The notes under the pieces: generated by a model
What the model saw: only the letters and a program-made list of their open reading frames with translations
Told to the model about the DNA's origin: nothing
Databases searched by the model: none
Part shown: positions 1-6,436 of the stretch, piece by piece
How positions within the stretch are numbered: the stretch's first letter is position 1
Layout of the letters: each line of letters begins with the position of its first letter
Program-made: the position numbers and the translations under genes
NCBI GenBank assembly: GCA_003488105.1
Contig: DNMS01000332.1
Span: forward strand, 1 to 8,526
Source of the DNA: Rhodospirillaceae bacterium
GTDB taxonomy: Bacteria > Pseudomonadota > Alphaproteobacteria > Rhodospirillales_A > Casp-alpha2
Direction: 5' to 3'
DNA length: 8,526 bases

Positions 1-864
1 ATGACGTCAGTGCAGGCCGCCAACGTGCACAACATCGCGATCGAAGGCACCTTCGACGACTGCCAGGACCGAGTTAAGGACCTGTTCAACGACGGGGATT
101 TCCGCGACCGCTTCAACCTGTCCGCCGTGAATTCCATCAACTGGGCGCGAGTGATGGCGCAGATCGTCTATTACTTCTGGGCGGCGGTGAAGTTGGGCGC
201 GCCCGACAAACCGGTCGCGTTTTCCGTGCCCACGGGCAATTTCGGCAACGTGTTCGCGGGCTATGGTGCGATGCAGATGGGCCTGCCGGTCGCGAAACTG
301 ATCGTCGGCGCCAACGCCAACGACATCCTGGCCCGCTTCTTCGCCTCCGGCGCCATGGAAATGGCGGGCGTGGTGCCGACCACCAGCCCGTCCATGGACA
401 TTCAGGTGTCCTCCAATTTCGAGCGCCTGCTGTTCGATCTGCTCGACCGCGATGGTGCTGCCTGCGCCCGGGTGCTGACCGATTTCCGCAAGACCGGCCG
501 GTTCGAGGTTTCCGCCGCGCAACTGGCCCGGGCGCGCAAGGTGTTCGCGGGGGCGCGCTTCGACGACGACGCCACCAAGGCGGTCATCAAGCAGGTCCAT
601 GAACAGACGGGCGAGCTGATCGACCCACATTCGGCGATCGGCGTCGGCTCGGCGCGGGAATGCGCGGCCGAAACCGATGCGCCCATCGTGATTCTGGCGA
701 CGGCCCATCCGGCGAAATTCCCCGACGCGGTCGAGGACGCCACGGGCCAACGCCCGGCCCTGCCCGCCCGCCTCGCGGATTTATTGGACCGGCCCAAGCG
801 TTGCCAAACCCTGGCCAACGATCTAGACCAGTTGAAACGCAGCATCGAAACAACCCTCGCGTAA
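1..864 (+). CDS. thrC: Threonine synthase, C-terminal part (5' end outside window)
   Basis: Threonine synthase is a cytoplasmic PLP enzyme that converts O-phospho-L-homoserine to L-threonine, the last step of threonine synthesis. The visible 287 residues match the C-terminal part of the long (about 460-residue) proteobacterial form. Landmarks are NVHNIAIEGTFDDCQD (residues 8-23), SINWARVMAQIVYYF (45-59), the glycine-rich PTGNFGN segment that contacts the cofactor phosphate (77-83), SSNFERLL (137-144), DPHSAIG (209-215) and ATAHPAKFP (233-241). The ATG at base 1 is almost certainly an internal methionine, because the N-terminal domain and the PLP-binding lysine are missing and lie upstream of the window. 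The gene ends in TAA 11 bases before the M16 peptidase start, so the two are probably co-transcribed. Identification is secure; only the 5' extent is unknown. Confidence 0.95.
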   Translation: MTSVQAANVHNIAIEGTFDDCQDRVKDLFNDGDFRDRFNLSAVNSINWARVMAQIVYYFWAAVKLGAPDKPVAFSVPTGNFGNVFAGYGAMQMGLPVAKLIVGANANDILARFFASGAMEMAGVVPTTSPSMDIQVSSNFERLLFDLLDRDGAACARVLTDFRKTGRFEVSAAQLARARKVFAGARFDDDATKAVIKQVHEQTGELIDPHSAIGVGSARECAAETDAPIVILATAHPAKFPDAVEDATGQRPALPARLADLLDRPKRCQTLANDLDQLKRSIETTLA

Positions 865-875
865 GGGAATCCTGA

Positions 876-2135
876 GTGTCCGTACAGATCACCGACCTTG
901 AAAACGGCCTTCGCGTCGTCACCGAACGCATGGACCGGGTCGAAACCGTGTCCGTCGGCGCCTGGGTCGGCGTCGGCGCCCGGCACGAGCCCGAGGCCGT
1001 CAACGGCGTGTCCCACCTGTTGGAACACATGGTGTTCAAAGGCACGAAAAAGCGCAGTGCCCGTGCCATCGCCGAGGAGATCGAGGCTGTCGGCGGGCAT
1101 ATGAACGCCTATACGGCGCGTGAGCACACGGCCTATTACGCCAAGATGCTGAAGGAAGACCTGGGCCTGGCCATGGACGTCATCGGCGACCTGGTCCAGC
1201 ACGCGACCCTGGACGCGGACGAGCTGGAACGTGAACGGCATGTCGTGATCCAGGAAATCCATCAGCTTCACGACACGCCCGACGACATCGTGTTCGAGAA
1301 TTTCCAGGCCGTCGCCTTTCCCGACCAGGCGCTGGGACGCTCGGTCCTGGGCTCGGAAGCCCTGATCGAAGGCATGTCCCGCGACGCGGTCCTGGACTAT
1401 ATGACCACCCATTATGCGGCCCCGGTCAGCGTCGTTTCGGCGGCGGGGGCCCTTGACCACGACCGCGTGGTCGACATGGTGCGGAATACCTTCGCGGACC
1501 TGCCCGCGGGCGCCCCGGCAGCCCGCGAGGCCGCGCGCTACGGCGGCGGCGACGTGCGGGTCAACCGTGACCTGGAACAGGTCCATATCACTCTGGGATT
1601 CGAAGGCCTGGCCTACGACGACGACGATTATTACGCGGCCTCCGTGCTGTCGGCGCTATTGGGCGGCGGCATGTCGTCACGCCTGTTCCAGGAAGTCCGC
1701 GAAAAGCGCGGCCTGGTCTATTCCATCTACAGTTACCAGTCGGCCTATGCGGACGGCGGCCTGTTCGGCGTCTATGCCGGCACCGGTTCGGGGGAAGTGA
1801 CCGAACTGATGCCGCTGATCGCGGACGAGTTGAACAAGGTGCGTTTGTCCGTCGACGAGGACGAGGTCGCCCGCGCCCGTGCCCAGTTGAAGGCCTCGAT
1901 CCTGATGTCTCTGGAAAGCACCTCGTCGCGCTGCGAACAACTGGCGCGCCAGATGCTGATCTACGGCCGCCCCGTTCCGGCCGAGGAAATCGTCGCCAAG
2001 GTCGATGCCGTCACGGCGGGTGACGTCGTGCGCGTGGCCGAACGCCTGTTCAGCACCAAGCCGACCCTGTCGGCGATCGGGCCGCTTGCAAACCTGGAAG
2101 CCGGTGACACTTTCGCCGCCCGGCTCAGCGCCTGA
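876..2135 (+). CDS. M16 family zinc peptidase (mitochondrial processing peptidase beta-like)
   Basis: This is a 419-residue member of the pitrilysin/M16B family, the bacterial relatives of the beta subunit of mitochondrial processing peptidase, which are metal-dependent endopeptidases. The inverted zinc motif HLLEH is at residues 47-51 and the third zinc ligand is E127 in RHVVIQE, 76 residues after H51, exactly the family spacing. The C-terminal half-domain carries LLGGGMSSRLFQEVREKRGLVYS (about 261-282), the Arg/Tyr substrate-contact segment seen in single-chain M16B enzymes. Length is normal for the family and all catalytic residues are present, so it should be active. I see no obvious signal peptide, which suggests a cytoplasmic enzyme. 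The start is GTG, chosen because AAGGGA at 863-868 lies 7 bases upstream and the following residues SVQITDLENGLRVV are the usual family N-terminus. It follows thrC closely and ends only 15 bases from the convergent PAS_5 remnant. The physiological substrate cannot be read from sequence. Confidence 0.93.
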   Translation: MSVQITDLENGLRVVTERMDRVETVSVGAWVGVGARHEPEAVNGVSHLLEHMVFKGTKKRSARAIAEEIEAVGGHMNAYTAREHTAYYAKMLKEDLGLAMDVIGDLVQHATLDADELERERHVVIQEIHQLHDTPDDIVFENFQAVAFPDQALGRSVLGSEALIEGMSRDAVLDYMTTHYAAPVSVVSAAGALDHDRVVDMVRNTFADLPAGAPAAREAARYGGGDVRVNRDLEQVHITLGFEGLAYDDDDYYAASVLSALLGGGMSSRLFQEVREKRGLVYSIYSYQSAYADGGLFGVYAGTGSGEVTELMPLIADELNKVRLSVDEDEVARARAQLKASILMSLESTSSRCEQLARQMLIYGRPVPAEEIVAKVDAVTAGDVVRVAERLFSTKPTLSAIGPLANLEAGDTFAARLSA

Positions 2136-2150
2136 TCCGACACGTCCCGC

Positions 2151-2266
2151 TCATTCCTCGTAACCGGGGGTGAAGCAATCGACCACCATGCCGCCCGTAA
2201 TGGTTTCACCGTCCTCCGACAGAGGTCGGCGAAATAACGCTGTCCGGTCAGTTCCTGGCCGGTCGC
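2151..2266 (-). pseudogene. Collapsed remnant of a second PAS_5 domain gene
   Basis: Two pieces of a PAS_5 gene lie directly downstream of the intact copy, in different frames. Piece 1 (2225-2266) reads ATGQELTGQRYFAD and matches residues 88-101 of the intact neighbour at 10 of 14 positions. Piece 2 (2151-2225, including its own TGA stop) reads PLSEDGETITGG and then a divergent tail MVVDCFTPGYEE; it matches the neighbour's residues 146-168 at 14 of 23 positions. The pieces meet at one shared base (2225). About 44 codons (neighbour residues 102-145) are therefore missing, and the join shifts the frame. The first roughly 87 residues are also absent. The tail differs from the neighbour's but keeps its F..G pattern, so the remnant looks like a diverged paralogue rather than a fresh duplication. 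It has no plausible start of its own and should not encode a functional protein. Confidence 0.75.
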
Positions 2267-2270
2267 CTGC

Positions 2271-2777
2271 CTAGATGTGGCCCGTCTGAAAATTGTTCGC
2301 CGTGACTCCCCCAGTGATGGTTTCGCCGTCTTCCGACAACGGCAGACGCACGGTGGTCGTTGTGATGTCCAACCCGCGGACGGAAACCCATTGCGTCCGC
2401 GAACAGATGGGCCGGCGTTGTTCAATCATTATCGGAAAAATCTCGGCATTGACGAAGCCATAGCCCGAGATATTGTCCGCGTGATAACGCCGCCCGGTCA
2501 ATTCCTGACCGGCGACCTCGACCATGCGGGTGCCGAAAAAACGGTAATAAAAATCAAGCGGCGGACCGATGAAATCGACCACCGCCATGCAGGGAATAAC
2601 CTCCGCCGGCAGCGCTTCCAGGCGGAACTCACGGCGCGGCGGGCCGACCCTGCCGGCCCGTACCTTGTCCCAGTATCCGTGGGCCTTGAGCAAGCCGGGA
2701 ACATCCAGATCACCAATATCCATAAAATCGGATTTGACGATCCGGGCGACCTTGAAATCGCCATGCGGGATCAGCAT
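2271..2777 (-). CDS. PAS_5 family (PF07310-like) PAS domain protein
   Basis: The product is a 168-residue single-domain protein resembling PAS_5, a family abundant in Alphaproteobacteria and often present in several copies per genome. Family hallmarks are LLKAHGYWDKVRAGR (residues 29-43), PPRREFRLEALPAEVIP (46-62), a hydrophobic core with YYRFFGTRMVEVAGQELTGRRY (77-98), and a C-terminal strand pair ending in LPLSEDGETITGG (145-157). No kinase, GGDEF or DNA-binding output domain is fused, and no signal peptide or membrane segment is visible, so a small cytosolic sensor or ligand-binding role is the most that can be said. The ATG at 2777 is preferred over an upstream in-frame TTG at 2816 because AAGGGAAGGA precedes it. 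A TAAAAT element (plus-strand 2798-2803) could be its -10 box, but no convincing -35 was found. Its stop abuts the remnant of a second copy. Family assignment is from recognised motifs; the ligand is unknown. Confidence 0.82.
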   Translation of the reverse strand: MLIPHGDFKVARIVKSDFMDIGDLDVPGLLKAHGYWDKVRAGRVGPPRREFRLEALPAEVIPCMAVVDFIGPPLDFYYRFFGTRMVEVAGQELTGRRYHADNISGYGFVNAEIFPIMIEQRRPICSRTQWVSVRGLDITTTTVRLPLSEDGETITGGVTANNFQTGHI

Positions 2778-2889
2778 GACTCCGGGTCCTTCCCTTGATT
2801 TTAAGTTTCCCCCCAAACGCCCGGCCCGCTTTTCGCAGGCCCCCTCGTCGTTCGGATTCCCCCCTTTATCGGAGAGAATACGCCACGGT

Positions 2890-2910
2890 GCGGCTTCGAG
2901 CCGCTGTTTT
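2890..2910 (+). terminator. Small hairpin followed by T-rich run, plus-strand orientation
   Basis: GCGGCT (2890-2895), loop TCG, and AGCCGC (2899-2904) form a perfect 6-bp stem, followed on the plus strand by TGTTTT. It resembles a weak intrinsic terminator reading rightward. However, no plus-strand gene lies just upstream, and both flanking genes are on the minus strand, where the stem is not followed by T residues. It may terminate read-through from the peptidase or an antisense transcript, or be incidental. It sits in the 176-base gap between the PAS_5 gene and the small-protein gene, which holds no other gene I can support. Confidence 0.3.
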
Positions 2911-2953
2911 CAATAGAATTCGGACTACGGGCGTATGAGCCGGACCGGCGGCA

Positions 2954-3220
2954 TCAAGCCTCGGTGCGGCTGTCCAGATAGCTTTCGATCAAGGCGTAGA
3001 TTTCCTCGGCCGCGTCCTCATCGCCCGTGAACGTCAGGTTTGCCTGCTCGCCATAGATGTTCAGGACGTATCCGCGCGCGCCGCACACATCCTCCAACGC
3101 CTGGATGAACGGCAGGATAACCTGATTGTTCAGGGCCTCGGCGGTCTGGCAGGCTTCCATGCGTTCCAGGAGAAGTTGACGCAGGTCGTCCGCGGGCTTG
3201 CGTTTGGGGGGGCGGCTCAT
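2954..3220 (-). CDS. Small hypothetical protein (88 aa) downstream of yqgE
   Basis: I do not recognise this family. The 88-residue product starts with a basic proline/lysine stretch (MSRPPKRKP), continues with a predicted helix (DDLRQLLLERMEACQTAEALNNQ, about 11-33), a hydrophobic segment VILPFIQALEDVCGARGY (34-51), a probable beta pair (VLNIYG, NLTFTG) and an acidic C-terminal helix (DEDAAEEIYALIESYL, 67-82). It has two cysteines (24 and 46) but no CxxC motif, signal peptide or membrane segment, so it is probably a small cytosolic alpha/beta protein. The reading frame extends further upstream, but that part would be an arginine-rich shadow of the yqgE coding sequence; the ATG at 3220 gives a sensible protein and starts 29 bases after the yqgE stop. 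The upstream Shine-Dalgarno is weak. Same strand and short spacing suggest co-transcription with yqgE and possibly translational coupling. Confidence 0.72.
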   Translation of the reverse strand: MSRPPKRKPADDLRQLLLERMEACQTAEALNNQVILPFIQALEDVCGARGYVLNIYGEQANLTFTGDEDAAEEIYALIESYLDSRTEA

Positions 3221-3249
3221 ATTAACGGTTCCGGCGTGGTTGGCGGCGT

Positions 3250-3825
3250 TCAGGCGTGGCCGGCTTCGTCCGACAGCATGCGCGGATCGACACCGATCTT
3301 GAGCATCGCCTGTTCCCACTTGTCGTCCATGCCGCCGCCGAACACAAGGGCGGGATCGGCCGCGACATGCAACCAGCCGTTTGCTTTGATTTCGGAATCC
3401 AGTTGCCCCGGCCCCCAACCGGCATAACCGAGCGCCAACAGGGATTGCCGGGGGCCGATGCCGTCGGCGATGGCCTGCAGAATGTCGACCGTGGCGGTCA
3501 GGGCGATCTGCTCGTCAACGACCATGGTCGCTTCCTGGACATAGTCCGGGGTGTGCAGAACGAAGCCCCGGCCCGATTCAACCGGGCCACCGAAATGCAC
3601 GTTGATGGGCTGCTTCAAGCCGGACGGCACGATATCGAGCTGCTCCAGAAGATCAGGAAAACTAAGCGTTTCCAATGGCTTGTTGACGACCAGGCCCATC
3701 GCGCCCTCGGCATTGTGGGCGCACATGTAGATCACTGTCTTGGAAAACCGCTCATCCGGCATGTTGGGCATGGCAATCAGCAGATGCCCGGCCAGATAAG
3801 CTTCGTCGTCTAGGGTCCGGGGCAT
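3250..3825 (-). CDS. yqgE: YqgE/AlgH family (DUF179) protein
   Basis: This is a 191-residue YqgE/AlgH (DUF179) protein, a conserved single-domain cytoplasmic family of unsettled biochemical function; the AlgH name comes from an alginate-regulation phenotype reported in Pseudomonas. Diagnostic segments are [11 protein letters not shown] (residues 10-20), [18 protein letters not shown] (31-48), [15 protein letters not shown] (77-91), [14 protein letters not shown] (133-146), NGWL (149-152) and DDKWEQAM (167-174), all present and in family order. The ATG at 3825 is chosen because GAGG lies 8 bases upstream and the resulting N-terminus has the usual family length. An in-frame GTG at 3870 would add 15 residues ([15 protein letters not shown]) and cannot be excluded. 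It leads a probable two-gene operon with the 88-residue protein and is transcribed divergently from the DsbD-like gene across a gap of 232 bases. Family identity is certain; function is not. Confidence 0.93.
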   Translation of the reverse strand: MPRTLDDEAYLAGHLLIAMPNMPDERFSKTVIYMCAHNAEGAMGLVVNKPLETLSFPDLLEQLDIVPSGLKQPINVHFGGPVESGRGFVLHTPDYVQEATMVVDEQIALTATVDILQAIADGIGPRQSLLALGYAGWGPGQLDSEIKANGWLHVAADPALVFGGGMDDKWEQAMLKIGVDPRMLSDEAGHA

Positions 3826-3975
3826 GGGATGAGCCTCGAATATCCGTCCAGTTTCATCAATTAATAGCACAACCGCGCCTGATAATTATGGCGTCGTGGC
3901 GGCACCCCCGCAAGCGCGCGCCCGTGAAAAAGCATCGCACACTGCCCGGAAACCGCCGCAATCACGCGCCATTTA

Positions 3976-4006
3976 TTGGCTGTGTCCACCGACACCGTGC
4001 CATAAT
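3976..4006 (+). promoter_or_regulatory. Candidate sigma70-type promoter for the DsbD-like gene
   Basis: TTGGCT (3976-3981) and CATAAT (4001-4006) resemble -35 and -10 boxes. The -10 matches the consensus at 5 of 6 positions, but the spacer is 19 bases, longer than the ideal 17. Transcription would start near 4013, leaving a leader of about 45 bases before the ATG at 4058 and excluding the upstream in-frame ATG at 4007. The rest of the 3826-4057 divergent gap shows no other clear element; a promoter for yqgE must also lie there but I could not pick a convincing one. Confidence 0.33.
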
Positions 4007-4057
4007 ATGGCCACGACAAAAACCGTAACCGCCCCGACGGAAAACAAGAATCGCTCC

Positions 4058-6295
4058 ATGACCGCTGCACCCCTTTTTCGCGCCGCCCGCCCAACCGCCC
4101 TGATCGTGGCCCTCTTGCTGCTGGTTTCCGCGACCGCCGCGCAGGCCGCGGGTACCGCGCAATCCGCCTGGCATGAAACGGAACAGACCAAGGCCCGCCT
4201 GGTCGCCGCCGTGACCGGCACGGGGTCGGCCGCGATGCTACGCCTGGGCCTGGAATTCCACATGCAGCCGGGATGGAAGATTTACTGGCGGTCGCCCGGC
4301 GACGCGGGCATTCCGCCCCGGCCCAACTGGGATGGTTCGGACAACCTTGCGTCCGCGAAAATTCTCTGGCCGGCGCCGGAGCGGTTCAGCGTTCTGGGCC
4401 TGGAAACCCTCGGCTACAAGAAAGAGGTCGTGCTGCCCATCGACGCCGTGCCGGCAGAGCCGGGCAAGCCCGTCATGATCAAGGCAATGATCCCCTATCT
4501 CACCTGCGACGACATCTGTATTCCCTACACGGCGAACCTGGATCTGTCCCTGCCGGCGGGTGCGGCCAAGCCCAGCGAATTCGCCCACCTGATCAGCCGC
4601 TACGCCGCCACGGTGCCGGGCGACGGCGCCGGGCACGGGCTGATGCTGGCCGACACGGCGGCGCTGAGCCCCGGTGACGCCGCCAAGGGCGAAATGCTGA
4701 TCAGCGTGCGGGCGAAATCGGAAACCCCGTTTTCGGCCCCGGACATCTATCTCGAGGGGCCCAACATCCTGGCCTTTTCCAAGCCGCATGTGACCTTTTC
4801 CGACAACGGGCGCGAGGCGCGCCTGGACGTCACCGTCTACGGGGTCAAGGACCTGGACGGCGGGCCGCAGCGGCTGGCCAAGGAGACCCTGACCGCGACC
4901 CTGGTCGACGGCGGGCGCAGCGCCGAACGGCAGTTGATGCTCACACCCGGCGATCTGGCGCCGCCCGCCGACGCGCCGGTCCTGAGCGCCGCTGAAACGA
5001 CACCGGCGCCGCAACCCAAATTGTTGCTGTTCATCGCCCTGGCCGTGCTGGGCGGGCTGATCCTCAACCTGATGCCCTGCGTACTGCCCGTGCTGTCGAT
5101 CAAGGTTCTGGGCGTCATGGGCCACGGCGGTGGCGACAAGGGCCAGGTCCGCCGCGGCTTCATCGCCTCGGCGTTGGGGATTTTCGCGGCCTTCATGGTG
5201 CTGGCCTCCGGGCTGGTGGCGCTGAAGGCCGCCGGCATGACCATCGGCTGGGGCATTCAGTTCCAACAACCCTGGTTCCTCGCCGCCATGGCGGTGATCG
5301 TCTTCGTATTCGCCTGCAACCTGTTCGGACTGTTCGAGATCGCCCTGCCTGAAACCATCGGCGACCTGGGCGCCCATGCCGCGGACCCCGGCCACCACAC
5401 CGGCCCCATGGGCCATTTTCTGCAAGGCGCCTTGGCGACTCTGCTGGCAACGCCCTGTTCCGCACCCTTCCTGGGCACCGCCGTGGGTTTCGCCTTGGCC
5501 CGGGGGCCGTTGGAAATCTATGCCATCTTCGCCGGATTGGCGCTTGGCCTCGCCCTGCCTTACCTCGCCATCGCGGCTGTGCCCGCCACCGCCACCCGCC
5601 TGCCCCGCCCAGGGCCCTGGATGATCCACCTGCGCCAGATCATGGGCCTCGCCCTGCTGGCCACGGCGGGCTGGCTGCTTTGGGTCGTCATGGGCATCCT
5701 GGGAGTCACCGCCACGGCCGGGTTGGCTGCCGGGCTGGCCGTCCTGGGCCTTGTCTTGTGGCTTTCCGGGCGCGGCGTAAAGCCGGCCCGTGCCCTGGTG
5801 CCGGGGGCCCCCATTGCGCTTGGCGTCGCCATGGTGCTGGCTGCCGCCGTGCTGCCGACCGCGGGCGACGCACCGCCCCGGGCCGCTGGCGAGACCAACC
5901 CGCGCGGTGCCAAGAATGTGGACGCACGCCGCCATTGGCAGCCGTTCGACGAGGCACGGATCGCCCAACTGGTCACCGACGGCAAGACCGTGCTGGTCGA
6001 CGTCACCGCCGACTGGTGCATCACCTGTCAGGTCAACAAGCGCCTGGTCCTCAACCAGGGGGCCGTGCACGCGGCCATCGCCGACGGGCGTATCGTCGCC
6101 ATGATCGCCGACTGGACCCGCCCCAATCCGGTGATCGCCGCCTACCTGGCCAAATTCGGGCGCTACGGCATTCCGTTCAATGCGGTCTACGGACCGCAGG
6201 CCCCGGACGGCATCCCGCTGCCTGAACTGCTGACGGAAAACGCGGTGACCGAGGCCGTCGCCCGGGCCGGCAACGTGGTGATCGCGAAAAACTAG
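4058..6295 (+). CDS. DsbD/ScsB-type transmembrane thiol-disulfide reductase
   Basis: The product (745 residues) moves electrons from cytoplasmic thioredoxin through the inner membrane to oxidised periplasmic thiols. Domains in order: a Sec signal peptide (residues 1-30, hydrophobic core ALIVALLLLVSATA, cleavage after AQA); a periplasmic DsbD-alpha/ScsB-type domain (about 35-310) with a C150-xxx-C154 pair in YLTCDDICIPY; a membrane domain of about eight helices (about 320-601) with the redox cysteines C341 in NLMPCVLPVLSIK and C467 in LATPCSAPF; and a C-terminal periplasmic thioredoxin-like domain with the active site WCITC (C654, C657). All three cysteine pairs needed for a DsbD relay are therefore present. 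The long N-terminal region resembles ScsB more than E. coli DsbD. The frame is open from 3896, but the ATG at 4058 places the signal peptide at the N-terminus and lies downstream of a promoter-like element. The gene is monocistronic by appearance, with a terminator just after it. The periplasmic partner is not in the window. Confidence 0.92.
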   Translation: MTAAPLFRAARPTALIVALLLLVSATAAQAAGTAQSAWHETEQTKARLVAAVTGTGSAAMLRLGLEFHMQPGWKIYWRSPGDAGIPPRPNWDGSDNLASAKILWPAPERFSVLGLETLGYKKEVVLPIDAVPAEPGKPVMIKAMIPYLTCDDICIPYTANLDLSLPAGAAKPSEFAHLISRYAATVPGDGAGHGLMLADTAALSPGDAAKGEMLISVRAKSETPFSAPDIYLEGPNILAFSKPHVTFSDNGREARLDVTVYGVKDLDGGPQRLAKETLTATLVDGGRSAERQLMLTPGDLAPPADAPVLSAAETTPAPQPKLLLFIALAVLGGLILNLMPCVLPVLSIKVLGVMGHGGGDKGQVRRGFIASALGIFAAFMVLASGLVALKAAGMTIGWGIQFQQPWFLAAMAVIVFVFACNLFGLFEIALPETIGDLGAHAADPGHHTGPMGHFLQGALATLLATPCSAPFLGTAVGFALARGPLEIYAIFAGLALGLALPYLAIAAVPATATRLPRPGPWMIHLRQIMGLALLATAGWLLWVVMGILGVTATAGLAAGLAVLGLVLWLSGRGVKPARALVPGAPIALGVAMVLAAAVLPTAGDAPPRAAGETNPRGAKNVDARRHWQPFDEARIAQLVTDGKTVLVDVTADWCITCQVNKRLVLNQGAVHAAIADGRIVAMIADWTRPNPVIAAYLAKFGRYGIPFNAVYGPQAPDGIPLPELLTENAVTEAVARAGNVVIAKN

Positions 6296-6300
6296 GCCGG

Positions 6301-6323
6301 GCCCCCGCCATGGGGCGGTTTTT
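6301..6323 (+). terminator. Intrinsic terminator after the DsbD-like gene
   Basis: Ten bases after the TAG stop, CCGCC (6305-6309), loop ATGG, GGCGG (6314-6318) is followed immediately by TTTTT (6319-6323). A shifted alternative pairs GCCCC at 6301-6305 with GGGGC at 6312-6316. The stem is short but GC-only and correctly placed, so a Rho-independent terminator is likely. It separates the reductase transcript from the peroxiredoxin gene. Confidence 0.6.
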
Positions 6324-6350
6324 CATGGACTCTTCGCCGGAATGCACTAT

Positions 6351-6366
6351 TTCATGCTGGCATGAA
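6351..6366. promoter_or_regulatory. Perfect 16-bp palindrome upstream of the peroxiredoxin gene
   Basis: TTCATGCTGGCATGAA has 7-base arms that are exact reverse complements around a TG centre. It lies 70 bases before the peroxiredoxin ATG, in the only non-coding gap where that gene's promoter can be, and has no T-run after it. This is the form of a dimeric regulator's operator, though it also reads as a short hairpin. Promoter boxes around it are weak: TGGACT at 6326-6331 with TATTTC 16 bases on, overlapping the palindrome. No regulator is identified. Confidence 0.4.
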
Positions 6367-6374
6367 CGGCCCGT

Positions 6375-6395
6375 GCGGCGCGTCCTTAGCGCCGC
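6375..6395 (+). promoter_or_regulatory. GC-rich leader hairpin before the peroxiredoxin gene
   Basis: GCGGCGC (6375-6381), loop GTCCTTA, and GCGCCGC (6389-6395) form a perfect 7-bp all-GC stem ending 41 bases before the start codon and 28 bases before the ribosome-binding site. No T-run follows, so it is not an intrinsic terminator. It could be an RNA-stabilising 5' structure or a second protein-binding inverted repeat; the sequence alone does not decide. Confidence 0.35.
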
Positions 6396-6436
6396 CCGAA
6401 GCCATGTTTGAAAAATCAGATTCAGGGGAAAATCCA

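Noticed and set aside
402..1586. Minus-strand open frame (394 codons) opposite thrC and the M16 peptidase
   Set aside because: It spans two well-supported genes, has low-complexity antisense-type composition and no motif or ribosome-binding site.
2216..2229. Small inverted repeat CCGAC/GTCGG as a terminator for the M16 gene
   Set aside because: No T-run follows and it coincides with the junction in the PAS_5 remnant, so it is discussed there rather than called a terminator.
2277..2798. Plus-strand open frame (173 codons) opposite the PAS_5 gene
   Set aside because: No recognisable domain, and it mirrors the minus-strand gene, which has clear PAS_5 motifs and a good ribosome-binding site.
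3221..3418. Upstream extension of the 88-residue protein into yqgE
   Set aside because: The added residues are an Arg-rich out-of-frame reading of yqgE; the ATG at 3220 gives a compact protein after the yqgE stop.
3896..4057. N-terminal extension of 54 residues on the DsbD-like protein
   Set aside because: It would put a charged, non-family stretch before an otherwise terminal signal peptide and cover the promoter-like element; the ATG at 4058 fits better.
4238..6070. Long minus-strand open frame (610 codons) opposite the DsbD-like gene
   Set aside because: Composition is rich in Gly, Gln, Arg and His with no recognisable domain, as expected for the antisense frame of GC-rich coding DNA. 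The plus-strand gene has complete family motifs.
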